The position numbers and the translations under genes are program-made. Of a stretch of 64,000 nt of DNA, positions 39,925-48,352 are shown one piece after another. The notes below the pieces were generated by a model. It was not told where the DNA came from. It did no database searches and saw only the letters and a program-made list of their open reading frames with translations. The stretch comes from JASLEW01 sp035544895. GTDB taxonomy: Bacteria > Acidobacteriota > Thermoanaerobaculia > Multivoradales > UBA5704. The number at the start of each line of letters is the position of its first letter. Within the stretch, counting starts at the first letter, position 1. Location of the stretch: positions 62,001 to 126,000 of the forward strand of contig DASZZM010000039.1 of the NCBI GenBank assembly GCA_035544895.1, written 5' to 3'.

Positions 39925-40995
39925 ATGCCTGGGAGCCCTCCCGGACCGATCGCCATCGCCGAGGCCCTGTCCCGCCGGGTGATGGGCCAGGTGGACGCGG
40001 TGCGCGAGATGTCGGTCGCGCTCGCCAAGCACCTCGCCGGCCTGCGGGTGGGCAATATCCTGCTGATCGGCTCTTCGGGCACCGGCAAGACCACGCTGAT
40101 GCGGGCCGTGGAGTCCTTTCTTGCCGCCGATCCGGACCTCGCCACTCGCTCGACGGTGGTGCGCATCCATGCCAACGTGCTGGGTGAGGAGGCCGAGCGC
40201 GGCAAGCCGGGCGAGGCCGTTCTCGGGCGCCTGCTCGGGCGGGCGCGCGAGCAGCTCGGGGCTTCGGCTCCGCTCGACGCCCTGATCGCGCGAGCCGGCT
40301 GCGGCCTGGTCTTCGTCGACGAGGTGGACAAGATCCGCGCCCACGTGGGCCACCTGCCCAACGTCGCCGGCATTCGGGCCCAGGAGGCACTGCTCACGCT
40401 GATCGAGAACGAGGCGGTAGCCGTCGCGCTCCCCGCCTGGGCCGGCGGCGGTACGGCGACGGTTGACTCTTCGGGCCTGCTTTTCGTCTGCGCGGGCGCC
40501 TTCGAAGGGCTCTACGACGCCGTCTTCGACCGCGTGACCATCGGCACGGACCGCGGCGCGCTACAGCCGATCACCATCGTCGAGGATGGCAAGGTGCGCG
40601 AGCGGCTCGACTTCCAGCTGCGCAACTGGCTGCGCTATGACGACCTGTTCGCCTACGGCATGAGCCCGCAATTCCTCTCCCGCTTCGACGCCGTGGTGCT
40701 GCTCAACGACCTCTCGCTCGACGAGCTGGTCCACATCTTCCTCGATACTCCCGACTCCGCCTATCACCACACCCGCGCCTACTTCGCCAGCCTGGGGATC
40801 CACCTCGCGCTGTCTCCGGCCGCCGTCCGCCGCATCGCGTCCGAGGCCGCCCGCCAGCCGCGCCTCGGCGCCCGCGCCCTCAAGGAAGTCTTCCGCCGGG
40901 TCATCCGCGCCTACGAGTACGATCCCGCTCCCGCGGTCAAGGCCGGCAGCTTGTTGATCGATTTGGCAGAAGTCGAGGCGGCGCTGGCCGGTTAA
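39925..40995 (+). CDS. ClpX-like AAA+ ATPase without zinc-binding domain
   Basis: The protein has 356 residues. Walker A is GSSGTGKTT (about 49-57) and Walker B is GLVFVDEVDKI. Downstream are the AAA+ core FAYGMSPQFLSRFDAVVLLNDL (the Arg-finger region as in ClpX, SPQFLGRF) and a C-terminal lid with PRLGARALKEVFRRV. It lacks the N-terminal zinc finger of ClpX and any obvious pore loop of the GYVG kind. ClpP is not in the window. It follows fabH by 7 bp, so it is probably co-transcribed. It may unfold or remodel a partner; which one is unknown. Confidence 0.88.
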   Translation: MPGSPPGPIAIAEALSRRVMGQVDAVREMSVALAKHLAGLRVGNILLIGSSGTGKTTLMRAVESFLAADPDLATRSTVVRIHANVLGEEAERGKPGEAVLGRLLGRAREQLGASAPLDALIARAGCGLVFVDEVDKIRAHVGHLPNVAGIRAQEALLTLIENEAVAVALPAWAGGGTATVDSSGLLFVCAGAFEGLYDAVFDRVTIGTDRGALQPITIVEDGKVRERLDFQLRNWLRYDDLFAYGMSPQFLSRFDAVVLLNDLSLDELVHIFLDTPDSAYHHTRAYFASLGIHLALSPAAVRRIASEAARQPRLGARALKEVFRRVIRAYEYDPAPAVKAGSLLIDLAEVEAALAG

Positions 40996-41771
40996 TCGGC
41001 TCGCCCCCGTTTCCTCCTTACCTGGCGCTGCTCGACGAGGGCGCGGTAGCGGGCACGGCGGCGGCGGCCCTGGAGGAGAGGGGGGAGGAGGGTGAGGAGG
41101 ATGAGGAAGACGACGGCGACGCCGAGCTGCAGCCAGATCGCAGAGCGCCGGCCCTCGGCCGCATGCGCGAGGGCGGCGAAGAAATAGGTATAGATGAACA
41201 CGGCCGGGATGAGGCCGACCGCGGTGGTGGCGAGGAAGAGGCCCGGTGGTACGCCGGCCAGGGCGGCGCAGTAGTTGGTCACGGCGAAGGGCAGGCCCGG
41301 CACGAAGCGGATCGCGACCAGCCCCCAGAAGCCGCGCTGGGCGAGCCCCCGCTCGACCTTCTTCAGTCGCTTGCCGGCCAGGTGGCGGACGAAGTCGCGG
41401 CCGAGGAAGCGGCCGAGAGCGTAGGTCGAGGCGGCGCCCAGGAAGAGCCCGATCAGGTTGTAGAGCGTGCCCTGCGCGGCGCCGAAAACCACGGCCCCGG
41501 CGAGCATCGGCGGCACGGCCGGCATGCCGATCGGGCTCGCCAGCAGGTAGACCGCGATCAGCAGCGCGGGCGCCCACCACGCCTGGCGCAGGCTCTCGAA
41601 GGCGGCCTTCAGCTGCGGGCCCGAGGCATAGCCGGCCAGCGGCGTCCAGCGCAGGGCAGCGAAGCCGGCGGCCACCAGCAACGCCAGGAGCACGAAGCGG
41701 AACAGGGCCTGGCGCGGCAGCCCCGAGGACGGCTTGGCGCCGGTCTCCCGGGTCGTCGGTTCGCTGGTCAC
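40992..41771 (-). CDS. TVP38/TMEM64 (DedA-like) membrane protein
   Basis: The protein has 259 residues from the GTG at 41771. Five or six hydrophobic segments are seen. The SNARE-associated signature is present: GAAQGTLYNLIGLFLGAASTYALGRFLGRDFVR, then RFVPGLPFAVTNYCAALAG. Proteins of this superfamily are implicated in lipid scrambling and membrane homeostasis. It is convergent with the ClpX-like gene (4 bp overlap). The stop of the YggX-like gene lies 23 bp upstream, so the two may be co-transcribed. Confidence 0.88.
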   Translation of the reverse strand: MTSEPTTRETGAKPSSGLPRQALFRFVLLALLVAAGFAALRWTPLAGYASGPQLKAAFESLRQAWWAPALLIAVYLLASPIGMPAVPPMLAGAVVFGAAQGTLYNLIGLFLGAASTYALGRFLGRDFVRHLAGKRLKKVERGLAQRGFWGLVAIRFVPGLPFAVTNYCAALAGVPPGLFLATTAVGLIPAVFIYTYFFAALAHAAEGRRSAIWLQLGVAVVFLILLTLLPPLLQGRRRRARYRALVEQRQVRRKRGRAD

Positions 41772-41794
41772 GAGTGGCCTGTACCTACAGGCCG

Positions 41795-42058
41795 CTAGCC
41801 CGAGGCCGGCTCCCGCGTCGCGGCGCTCGGATTCAGGAAGTCCCGCATCTGCTTGTCGAGGATCTCCTGCGCCGCCGGGTCCATGAAGTTCAGGCGCAGC
41901 TCGTTGATCACCATTACCTCGGCGCGGGTCCATTCGGCCCAGCAGTCGGCGCAGGTCTGCGCCTGGATCTCGCGGCCGCGCTGGCCCGGCAAGGGGGGGC
42001 GCGCCAGGGCGGGGGCCGCCTCCCGGCCGCAGCGCACGCAGTGTATGGTTTCAGGCAC
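41795..42058 (-). CDS. YggX-like Fe(II)-trafficking protein with two CxxC pairs
   Basis: The protein has 87 residues. The C-terminal region INELRLNFMDPAAQEILDKQM and DFLNP matches YggX (INEKKLNMM...), which protects Fe-S clusters from oxidation. Unlike E. coli YggX it has CVRC near the N-terminus and CADC at about 36-39, a probable zinc- or iron-binding ribbon. The WAEWTRAEVMVINE helix is conserved. It is immediately followed, on the same strand, by the TVP38 gene, and preceded by an 88-residue unknown at 2 bp. Confidence 0.82.
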   Translation of the reverse strand: MPETIHCVRCGREAAPALARPPLPGQRGREIQAQTCADCWAEWTRAEVMVINELRLNFMDPAAQEILDKQMRDFLNPSAATREPASG

Positions 42059-42060
42059 TC

Positions 42061-42327
42061 TTAGCGGACCTCGCCGGGGAGCACGATGCGGCTGGTCGAG
42101 CGCTCGAGGACCTGGTGCGGCACGACGACCAGGAGGACCAGGTCGCGCTCGTCCGCCCTGCCCTTCAGCCCCTTGACCACCTCATCCGGGACCGCGATTT
42201 TGACGTAAGCCGGCCTCTTCGGGTTCTGGCGGGCGCTCTCCAGCACCAGCTCCGCGAGCTGCATCACCTCGACGCGCTCCGGGTACTTGTCGAGCGCGAA
42301 GGCCAGGGCCTGCGTGGGGTTCTGCAT
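42061..42327 (-). CDS. conserved small protein of unknown function
   Basis: The protein has 88 residues: a helical N-terminus (ALAFALDKYPERVEVMQLAEL) and a beta-rich C-terminus (VLLVVVPHQVLERSTSRIVL). No signal peptide, membrane helix or metal motif is visible. It ends 2 bp before the YggX-like ATG, so the two are almost certainly coupled. I do not recognise the family; the strong coupling suggests a function linked to iron or redox. Confidence 0.65.
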   Translation of the reverse strand: MQNPTQALAFALDKYPERVEVMQLAELVLESARQNPKRPAYVKIAVPDEVVKGLKGRADERDLVLLVVVPHQVLERSTSRIVLPGEVR

Positions 42328-42336
42328 GGGCGGATT

Positions 42337-43341
42337 CTATGCGGATCCAGGCTGGTATGCCGCTCTCTCTTGATGCTCGCCGCCTTCCGGCATGCGGCCG
42401 TCGCGGCGCTCGACCACCGAGCGGAAATAGCGGATCGTGCTGGCGAGGCCGTCTTCGAGTCCGACCCTCGGCTCCCAGCGGAGGCGCTGCCGGGCCAGCG
42501 TGATGTCGGGTTGCCGGGTCTGAGGATCGTCAACCGGCAGGGCCCTGTGCACGATCGGGCTGCCGCTGCCGGTCACCCGGCGGATGATCTCGGCGAACTG
42601 CAGGATCGTCATCTCATGCGGGTTGCCGATGTTGACCGGTTCGTCGACGTCGCTTCCGAGCAGACGGTAGATGCCTTCGATCAGGTCGTCCACGTAGCAG
42701 AAGGAGCGGGTCTGGGTGCCCGCGCCGAAGACGGTCAGCGGCTCGCCGGCCAGCGCCTGCTGGATGAAAGCAGGCACTACTCTGCCGTCGCGCAAGCGCA
42801 TGCGCGGCCCGTAGGTGTTGAAGATCCGCACGATGCGGACCTCCAGGCCATGGTAGCGGTGGTACGCCATGGCGATGGCTTCGGCAAAGCGCTTGGCCTC
42901 GTCGTAGACGCCGCGCGGCCCGACCGGGTTGACGTTGCCCCAGTAGCTCTCTTTCTGCGGATGCTCTTTGGGGTCGCCGTAGACCTCCGAAGTGGAGGCG
43001 AGCAGGAAACGCGCCCCCTTGGCGCGCGCCAGGCCCAGGGCGTTGTGGGTGCCGAGCGAGCCCACCTTGAGCGTCTGGATGGGCAGCTCCAGGTAGTCGA
43101 TCGGCGAAGCCGGCGAGGCGAAGTGGAGGACGTAGTCAACCGCGCCCGGCACCTCGAACTTGACCGTGACGTCGTGGTGCATGTAGTGGAAGTCGGGACG
43201 CTGCCGCAGGTGCGCCACGTTCTCCATGCGCCCGGTCAGCAGGTTGTCGACGCAGACCACCTCGTGACCTTCGGCGAGCAGCCGCTCGCAGAGATGCGAG
43301 CCGAGGAACCCCGCGCCTCCGGTGATGACCGCGCGGCTCAC
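42337..43341 (-). CDS. UDP-glucuronate decarboxylase (UDP-xylose synthase)
   Basis: The protein has 334 residues of the extended SDR type. NAD site: VITGGAGFLGSHLCERLL. The active Tyr-x3-Lys is YDEAKRFAE; STSEVYGDP supplies the Ser/Thr. The ESYWGNVNPVGPRGVYDEAKR segment is characteristic of UXS. It converts UDP-glucuronate to UDP-xylose. Next door are UDP-glucose 6-dehydrogenase (4 bp overlap) and a UDP-glucuronate epimerase-like gene, so the trio makes UDP-GlcA, UDP-GalA and UDP-Xyl for envelope glycans. Confidence 0.92.
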   Translation of the reverse strand: MSRAVITGGAGFLGSHLCERLLAEGHEVVCVDNLLTGRMENVAHLRQRPDFHYMHHDVTVKFEVPGAVDYVLHFASPASPIDYLELPIQTLKVGSLGTHNALGLARAKGARFLLASTSEVYGDPKEHPQKESYWGNVNPVGPRGVYDEAKRFAEAIAMAYHRYHGLEVRIVRIFNTYGPRMRLRDGRVVPAFIQQALAGEPLTVFGAGTQTRSFCYVDDLIEGIYRLLGSDVDEPVNIGNPHEMTILQFAEIIRRVTGSGSPIVHRALPVDDPQTRQPDITLARQRLRWEPRVGLEDGLASTIRYFRSVVERRDGRMPEGGEHQERAAYQPGSA

Positions 43342-44738
43342 GGATTCGACCTGCCGGGAGTGCCGCCAATGGCGGGAGCGGCGACCGACCTGCCGGGAGT
43401 GTCGCCAATGGCGGGAGCGGCGACCGCGGGCAGAGCCTGGGGACGGCCGATCGACACGTACTCGAACTGCGCCGCCGCGAGCTTGCCGGGCTCATAGAGA
43501 TTGCGCAGATCGACGATCAAGGGCCGGCGCATGAGGCGATGCAGCCGGTCGAGCTCCAGCTTGCGGAACTGGTTCCATTCCGTGGCGATGACCAGGGCGT
43601 CGGCGCCGCGCGCGGCCTCGTAGGGGTTGTCGCAGAACTGGACCTCGGGGAAAAGCGGCCGGCAGGCGGCCATCGCCTCCGGATCGAAAGCGCGCACCGC
43701 GGCGCCGCTCGCGAGCAGCCCCGCGACGATGGGCAGCGCCGGCGACTCGCGGATGTCGTCGGTGTTGGGCTTGAAGGACAGGCCCAGCACCGCCACGGTG
43801 CGGCCGGCGATCCTGCCCAAGGCCTTTTCGATCTTGTCCACCATGCGCGCGTTGGTGGCCGTGTTGACCTCGAGCACCGCTTCGATGATGCGGAATGAGA
43901 GGCCCTGGTCGCGCGCGATCTGCGCCACCGCCCGGGTGTCCTTGGGAAAGCACGAGCCGCCGAAGCCGGGGCCGGGCTGCAGGAACTTCGGCCCGATGCG
44001 GTTGTCCAGTCCCATGCCGCGGGCCACGACCTCGACGTTGGCGCCGAGCGCTTCGCAGAGCAGCGCCACTTCGTTGATGAACGAGATCTTGGTGGCGAGG
44101 AAGCCGTTCGACGCGTACTTGATCAGCTCGGCGCTCTCGACGTCGGTGATCACGAACGGCACGTCGGCGGCGACCAGCGGCGAGTAGACGTCGAGCATCA
44201 GATCGATCGCCTGCTGGTCGCGCGTGCCGATCACCACGCGGTCCGGGTGCATGAAGTCGTCGATGGCCGAACCTTCGCGCAGGAACTCGGGATTGGAAAC
44301 CACCGCGAACGGATGCCGGCCGCCCGCTCCCTCGCGGACGATTGATTCGATCATCTTGCCGGTGCCGATCGGCACGGTGCTCTTGGTGACGATGATCTTG
44401 TAGCCGTTCAGGTGCTCGCCGATCGCGGAGGCCACCTCGCGGATGAACGTCAGATCGGCCGAGCCGTCTTCCTTGGGCGGCGTGCCCACGGCAATAAAGA
44501 TGGCCTGCGCCTCGGCAATCGCCGCCGCCAGCTCGGTCGAAAAGCTCAGGCGTCCCTCGCCCATGTTCTTCTGCACCAGGGTCTCGAGGCCCGGCTCGTA
44601 GATGGGCACCTTGCCGCGCGCCAGCTCCTCGATCTTGCCGTGGTCTTTGTCCACGCCGGTTACGTGCATGCCGAAGTCGGCCAGGCAGGCGCCCGTCACC
44701 AGGCCGACGTACCCGCTCCCCGCGACGCAGATCTTCAT
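43338..44738 (-). CDS. ugd: UDP-glucose 6-dehydrogenase
   Basis: The protein has 466 residues. NAD site: ICVAGSGYVGLVTGACLADFG. Catalytic Cys region: GPGFGGSCFPKDTRAVA. ILVTKSTVPIGTG-like and TEWNQFRKLEL motifs match Ugd. It oxidises UDP-glucose to UDP-glucuronate. The family normally ends near residue 435-440. Here about 30 extra residues follow, encoded by two 13-residue repeats (VAAPAIGDTPGRS, VAAPAIGGTPGRS) from a tandem 39 bp repeat. It overlaps the UXS gene by 4 bp and the epimerase gene by 4 bp. Confidence 0.95.
   Translation of the reverse strand: MKICVAGSGYVGLVTGACLADFGMHVTGVDKDHGKIEELARGKVPIYEPGLETLVQKNMGEGRLSFSTELAAAIAEAQAIFIAVGTPPKEDGSADLTFIREVASAIGEHLNGYKIIVTKSTVPIGTGKMIESIVREGAGGRHPFAVVSNPEFLREGSAIDDFMHPDRVVIGTRDQQAIDLMLDVYSPLVAADVPFVITDVESAELIKYASNGFLATKISFINEVALLCEALGANVEVVARGMGLDNRIGPKFLQPGPGFGGSCFPKDTRAVAQIARDQGLSFRIIEAVLEVNTATNARMVDKIEKALGRIAGRTVAVLGLSFKPNTDDIRESPALPIVAGLLASGAAVRAFDPEAMAACRPLFPEVQFCDNPYEAARGADALVIATEWNQFRKLELDRLHRLMRRPLIVDLRNLYEPGKLAAAQFEYVSIGRPQALPAVAAPAIGDTPGRSVAAPAIGGTPGRSNP
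43347..43424. repeat. tandem 39 bp repeat (2 units) in the ugd 3' end
   Basis: Units 43347-43385 and 43386-43424 differ at one base (Asp versus Gly codon). Each contains the hairpin CCGCC-AAT-GGCGG. Being a multiple of three, they extend Ugd by 13 residues each. A diverged single copy lies at 26112-26147, which marks the unit as a dispersed element. Confidence 0.75.
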
Positions 44739-45772
44739 AGATGGCTCTCGTTTCTCGCCGCTCCGGCTCCCGCCGGATCCGGAAGGTTGGCCGCGGGCAC
44801 TGAGGCGGCTTGGCTCCCGCGGTACCAGGCGACGAAGCGCCGCAGGCCTTCGCGGATCGGAACCTTCGGAGAATAGCCCAGCAGCCGCGCCGCTTTGGTG
44901 ACGTCGGCATAGGTGATCGGAACGTCTCCGGGCTGTGCGGGAAGGTACTCGATGCGCGGCTCGACGCCGAGCTCCTCGGCGAGCCGCGTGACGAGCTCGT
45001 GCAGCGAAGTCGTTTCGGCGCCGCCCAGGTTCAGGATCTCGAACCGGGGCGCGAGATCGAGAGCGGCCGCCAGCCCGTCCACGATGTCGTCGACGTAGGT
45101 GTAATCGCGGCGGCTCGAGCCGTCGCCGTAAACCGGTACGGGCCGGCCGCCGGCCAGCAGCTCGGTGAACTTATGAATCGCCATTTCCGGGCGCTGCGCC
45201 GGCCCGTAAACGGTGAAGAATCGCAAGCAAACCGCCTTCAGCCCGTAAAGATGATGATAGTTGTAGCACAGCAGCTCGCCCGCCCGCTTGGTCGTGGCGT
45301 ACGGGCTGATCGGCTGGTCCACCCCATCGTCCTCCGCGAAAGGAACTTTCCGATTGATGCCGTAGACCGAAGAGGAGGAGCCGAACACGAAGCGCTCGGG
45401 GCCGTGCCGGCGCGCCGCTTCCAGCAGGCGGAGGGTGCCGATGCAGTTGACTTCTTCGTAGAGGATCGGCTGCTGCAAGCTCGGGCGCACCCCGGCCCGC
45501 GCCGCCAGGTGCACCACGGCGTCGAGGCCGCTCTCGGCGAACAAGCGGTCGACGAGCCGGTGATCGCGGATGTCTCCTTCGACCAGCCGGCAGCGGTCCG
45601 CGTACTCGGCGGCGGCGAGCAGCGGAGCCAGGTTGGCGCGCTTGCGCGCCGGGTCATAAAAATCGTTGAAATCGTCGAGCACCGTGACGCGGTCGCCGCG
45701 GGCGAGCAGCCTCCGCGTCAGGTGCGAGCCGATGAAGCCCGCGCCGCCAGTGACCAGGATGTGGATGGGCAT
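44735..45772 (-). CDS. UDP-glucuronate 4-epimerase-type SDR
   Basis: The protein has 345 residues. NAD site: ILVTGGAGFIGSHLTRRLLA. The DDFNDFYDPARKRAN motif after it is diagnostic of UDP-glucuronate epimerases (CapI/WcvA type), where UDP-galactose epimerases differ. Active site: YATTKRAGE, preceded by SSSSVYG. It makes UDP-galacturonate from UDP-glucuronate. The last residues (ASVPAANLPDPAGAGAARNE) are a low-complexity tail. It overlaps ugd by 4 bp. Confidence 0.92.
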   Translation of the reverse strand: MPIHILVTGGAGFIGSHLTRRLLARGDRVTVLDDFNDFYDPARKRANLAPLLAAAEYADRCRLVEGDIRDHRLVDRLFAESGLDAVVHLAARAGVRPSLQQPILYEEVNCIGTLRLLEAARRHGPERFVFGSSSSVYGINRKVPFAEDDGVDQPISPYATTKRAGELLCYNYHHLYGLKAVCLRFFTVYGPAQRPEMAIHKFTELLAGGRPVPVYGDGSSRRDYTYVDDIVDGLAAALDLAPRFEILNLGGAETTSLHELVTRLAEELGVEPRIEYLPAQPGDVPITYADVTKAARLLGYSPKVPIREGLRRFVAWYRGSQAASVPAANLPDPAGAGAARNESHL

Positions 45773-45790
45773 GGCTCGAGATCGGTTTTT

Positions 45791-46825
45791 CTATCGCGAT
45801 GGCGGCGGCTGCGGCGGTTGCTTCCCCTTGGACGGTGTCCGGGGCGCTGGACCTCCTCCGCTCTGTCCCTTGGTGGCGTCCTGGTAGCGCTTGGCGATCC
45901 CCGCCTTCTGGCGGTTCTGGACGAGCCAGCGTAGCATCTTGTTCTGATTGACGCCAACGACCATGTTGTTGAGCGCGTCGTAGATCTGGGGGTCCTGGAC
46001 CAGCTTGCCCAGGGTGCCCTGGCCGCTGGCCACTTTGCCGGTGACCATGGCGAGGTTGTCGACGGTCTTGCGCAGTTTTTCGGTGATCTCGCGGCCGTAC
46101 GCCTGGTCGCCGAGCAGCCGCGGCAGCAGGCCGCCGCCACCTCGGTTCAGGCTGGCGGTGAAGACAGCGAGGTCCTGGCTCGCCTGGTTGAGGTTCTGGG
46201 TGATCTGCCTCACCTGGGCCATGACGTCTCCGCCGGAGGCGACGAGGGTCTGGACACTGATCGGGGTGAAGGCGGGGATCTCTTCCTTGACCGGGATCGT
46301 GGGGTACTTCGGCGAGCCCACGGTGAGGGCGACGAACTTGTCGCCGAGCAGACCTTGGGTCTTGAGCTCGGCCCGGGTGGCCGGCGGCGCCGTCCCCGCC
46401 GTCGGCGCGGGCGGCGCTGTCTGCGATGTCGGCGTTGTCAGCGCCGCGGGCCCCTGCGGCGCGCGCAGCCGCTCGGCATAACGCCGGTCGATCTCGATCC
46501 ACACGCGGACCTCGGTGCGGTTGGGATCTTCCGGCAGGGTCACCTCCGCGACCTTGCCGACGTTGACGCCGTTGAGCTGTACCACGTTGCCCGCGGCAAG
46601 GCCGTCGACGTCGTTGAATCGGATGTAGTAGCGGTTCTTGCGGACGAAGAGGCTTTCCTGGTTGCCGATCAACGCCACGCCGGCAGCCAGCACGGCGAGG
46701 GCGATCACGACCAGAAGGCCCACTTTGAGCGCGCTGGCGCGCGCCGGCGGCCGGCCGGAGCGCGCACGGGGCTCGCCGGAGCGCTCCGGGGGTCCGGCTG
46801 ATTCCGCCGGGGGCTCATGCGGCAT
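45791..46825 (-). CDS. mlaD: MlaD-family (MCE) periplasmic lipid-binding protein
   Basis: The protein has 344 residues from the ATG at 46825. A short cytoplasmic Arg/Pro-rich start precedes one membrane helix (KVGLLVVIALAVLAAGVALIG). An MCE domain follows with YYIRFNDVDGLAAGNVVQLN and VNVGKVAEVTL, and with ALTVGSP. An Ala/Pro/Thr insertion (TTPTSQTAPPAPTAGTAPP) splits the MCE fold, and a helical C-terminal region (QITQNLNQASQDLAVFTASL) matches other long MlaD proteins. With the ATPase and permease encoded directly upstream it forms an Mla-type phospholipid transporter between the two membranes. Confidence 0.9.
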   Translation of the reverse strand: MPHEPPAESAGPPERSGEPRARSGRPPARASALKVGLLVVIALAVLAAGVALIGNQESLFVRKNRYYIRFNDVDGLAAGNVVQLNGVNVGKVAEVTLPEDPNRTEVRVWIEIDRRYAERLRAPQGPAALTTPTSQTAPPAPTAGTAPPATRAELKTQGLLGDKFVALTVGSPKYPTIPVKEEIPAFTPISVQTLVASGGDVMAQVRQITQNLNQASQDLAVFTASLNRGGGGLLPRLLGDQAYGREITEKLRKTVDNLAMVTGKVASGQGTLGKLVQDPQIYDALNNMVVGVNQNKMLRWLVQNRQKAGIAKRYQDATKGQSGGGPAPRTPSKGKQPPQPPPSR

Positions 46826-47585
46826 CTTCGTCCTCCTCCCGCGCCGCAAGGAAATCAGCAAGCTCGCGGTCCCGGCCGCTCTCCGCGGCCGCCCAGTCGC
46901 CGACGAAACGGAAGCGTCCGCCGGCCAGAAAGGCAAGCCGGTCGCCGACCCGGCGGGCCAGCGCGAGGTCATGGGTGATCACCACCGAGGCAACCTCGTA
47001 CTGCTTCTCGACGCGCCGGATCAGGCTGCCGATGGCGGCAGAGGTCATGGAGTCGAGGCCGGTGGTGGGCTCGTCGTAGAGCATCAGCTCCGGGTCGAGG
47101 GCGAGCGAGCGCGCCAGCGCCGCCCGTTTCTTCATGCCGCCCGACAGATCGGCGGGCATCTTGTTGCCGGCCCCGGCGAGATGGACCAGGCCCAGCTTCT
47201 CTTCGACCTTCTCGGCGAGCTCGTCCGGCGCCAGAGCGCCGTGCTCGAGCAGGGGAAACGCGACGTTATCGAAGACGCTCATCGAGTCGAACAGCGCGCC
47301 GCCCTGGAACAGCATTCCCATGCGCCGGCGCAGCGGAAACAGCTCCTCTTCCTCGAGATCGGTCAGCTCGGTGCCGGCGAAGACCACGCTGCCGGAGTCC
47401 GGCTTCTCCAGCCCGTTGAGCTGGCGCAGCAGGACGCTCTTGCCCGAGCCGGACCGGCCGAGGACCACCAGGCACTCGCCCCGCGCGACTTCGAAGTCGA
47501 TGCCGGCGAGGACCCGCTTGTCGCCATAGGACTTGGCCAGGCCATAGGCCGCGAGCAGCGGAGGGCGAGCGGAGGTCTCGGTCAT
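46815..47585 (-). CDS. mlaF: MlaF-like ABC transporter ATP-binding protein
   Basis: The protein has 256 residues. Walker A GRSGSGKSVLLRQ, signature LSGGMKKRAALARSLA, Walker B LMLYDEPTTGLD and the H-loop ITHDL are all intact. The QGGALFDSMSVFDNVAFPL segment is typical of MlaF/Mkl. Its start overlaps the permease stop (ATGA), and its 3' end overlaps mlaD. It powers lipid transport by the MCE complex. Confidence 0.95.
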   Translation of the reverse strand: MTETSARPPLLAAYGLAKSYGDKRVLAGIDFEVARGECLVVLGRSGSGKSVLLRQLNGLEKPDSGSVVFAGTELTDLEEEELFPLRRRMGMLFQGGALFDSMSVFDNVAFPLLEHGALAPDELAEKVEEKLGLVHLAGAGNKMPADLSGGMKKRAALARSLALDPELMLYDEPTTGLDSMTSAAIGSLIRRVEKQYEVASVVITHDLALARRVGDRLAFLAGGRFRFVGDWAAAESGRDRELADFLAAREEDEDAA

Positions 47586-48352
47586 GAGACGATGATGAAC
47601 AGCCTGGTCAGGAAGTAGTCGGAGATCAGCACCATGATGGCGGCGGTGACCACGGTGCGGGTCGTCGAACGGCCGACTCCGTCCGCCCCACCGCTGGTGT
47701 GCAGGCCGTTGAAGCAGGCGACGATGGTGATGAAGTAGGCGAAGAAGAAGGTCTTGCCGAGGCCGCTGGCGACGTCGGTCAGGTTCAGGTTCTGCAGCAT
47801 GTTGTTGATGTAGGTGGCGGCCGGCACATTGAGCTGGAAGACGGCGACCAGCAGCCCGCCCAGGATTCCGATGGCGTCGCCCAGGACGGTCAGCGCCGGC
47901 AGCATGACCAGCGCCGCCACCAGCTTGGGCACCACCAGCTTGCGGACCGGATCGGCGGCCATCGAGCGCATCGCTTCCACCTGCTCGGTCACCTTCATGG
48001 TGCCGATCTCGGCGGTCATGCCCGCCCCGATCCGCCCGCCGACGATGAGCGCGGTGAGCACCGGCCCCAGCTCGCGCACCAGCGATTTGGAGACCACCGA
48101 GCCGATGTAGAACTTGACGCCCAGGGTGGGCAAGCTGTAGGCCGTCTGCAACGCCAGCACCATGCCGGTGAAGAGCATGGTGACGCCGGCGACCGACAGC
48201 GACCGGACGCCTATCTGCTCCATCTGCGCCATCCACAGATCGATCTCGAAGGGCCGCCGGAAGATGGCGGCGAAGGCGCGGCCGGTGAGCTGTGCCAGCT
48301 CGCCCGCGCGCTCGACGAATCCCCGGAAGGTCAGGCGCGGGCCGGCCACCAC
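47582..48352 (-). CDS. mlaE: MlaE-like ABC permease
   Basis: The protein has 256 residues when started at the GTG at 48352; a second GTG follows immediately at 48349. There is no ATG until far inside, so the start is uncertain. Family motifs: VERAGELAQLTGRAF, EIDLWMAQMEQIGVRSLSV, MVLALQTAY, GPVLTALIVGGRIGAGMTAEIGTMKVTEQVEAM, and the C-terminal CFNGLHTSGGADGVGRSTT. It forms the membrane channel of the MCE lipid transporter. It overlaps a small membrane protein gene upstream by 22 bp. Confidence 0.9.
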   Translation of the reverse strand: MVAGPRLTFRGFVERAGELAQLTGRAFAAIFRRPFEIDLWMAQMEQIGVRSLSVAGVTMLFTGMVLALQTAYSLPTLGVKFYIGSVVSKSLVRELGPVLTALIVGGRIGAGMTAEIGTMKVTEQVEAMRSMAADPVRKLVVPKLVAALVMLPALTVLGDAIGILGGLLVAVFQLNVPAATYINNMLQNLNLTDVASGLGKTFFFAYFITIVACFNGLHTSGGADGVGRSTTRTVVTAAIMVLISDYFLTRLFIIVS

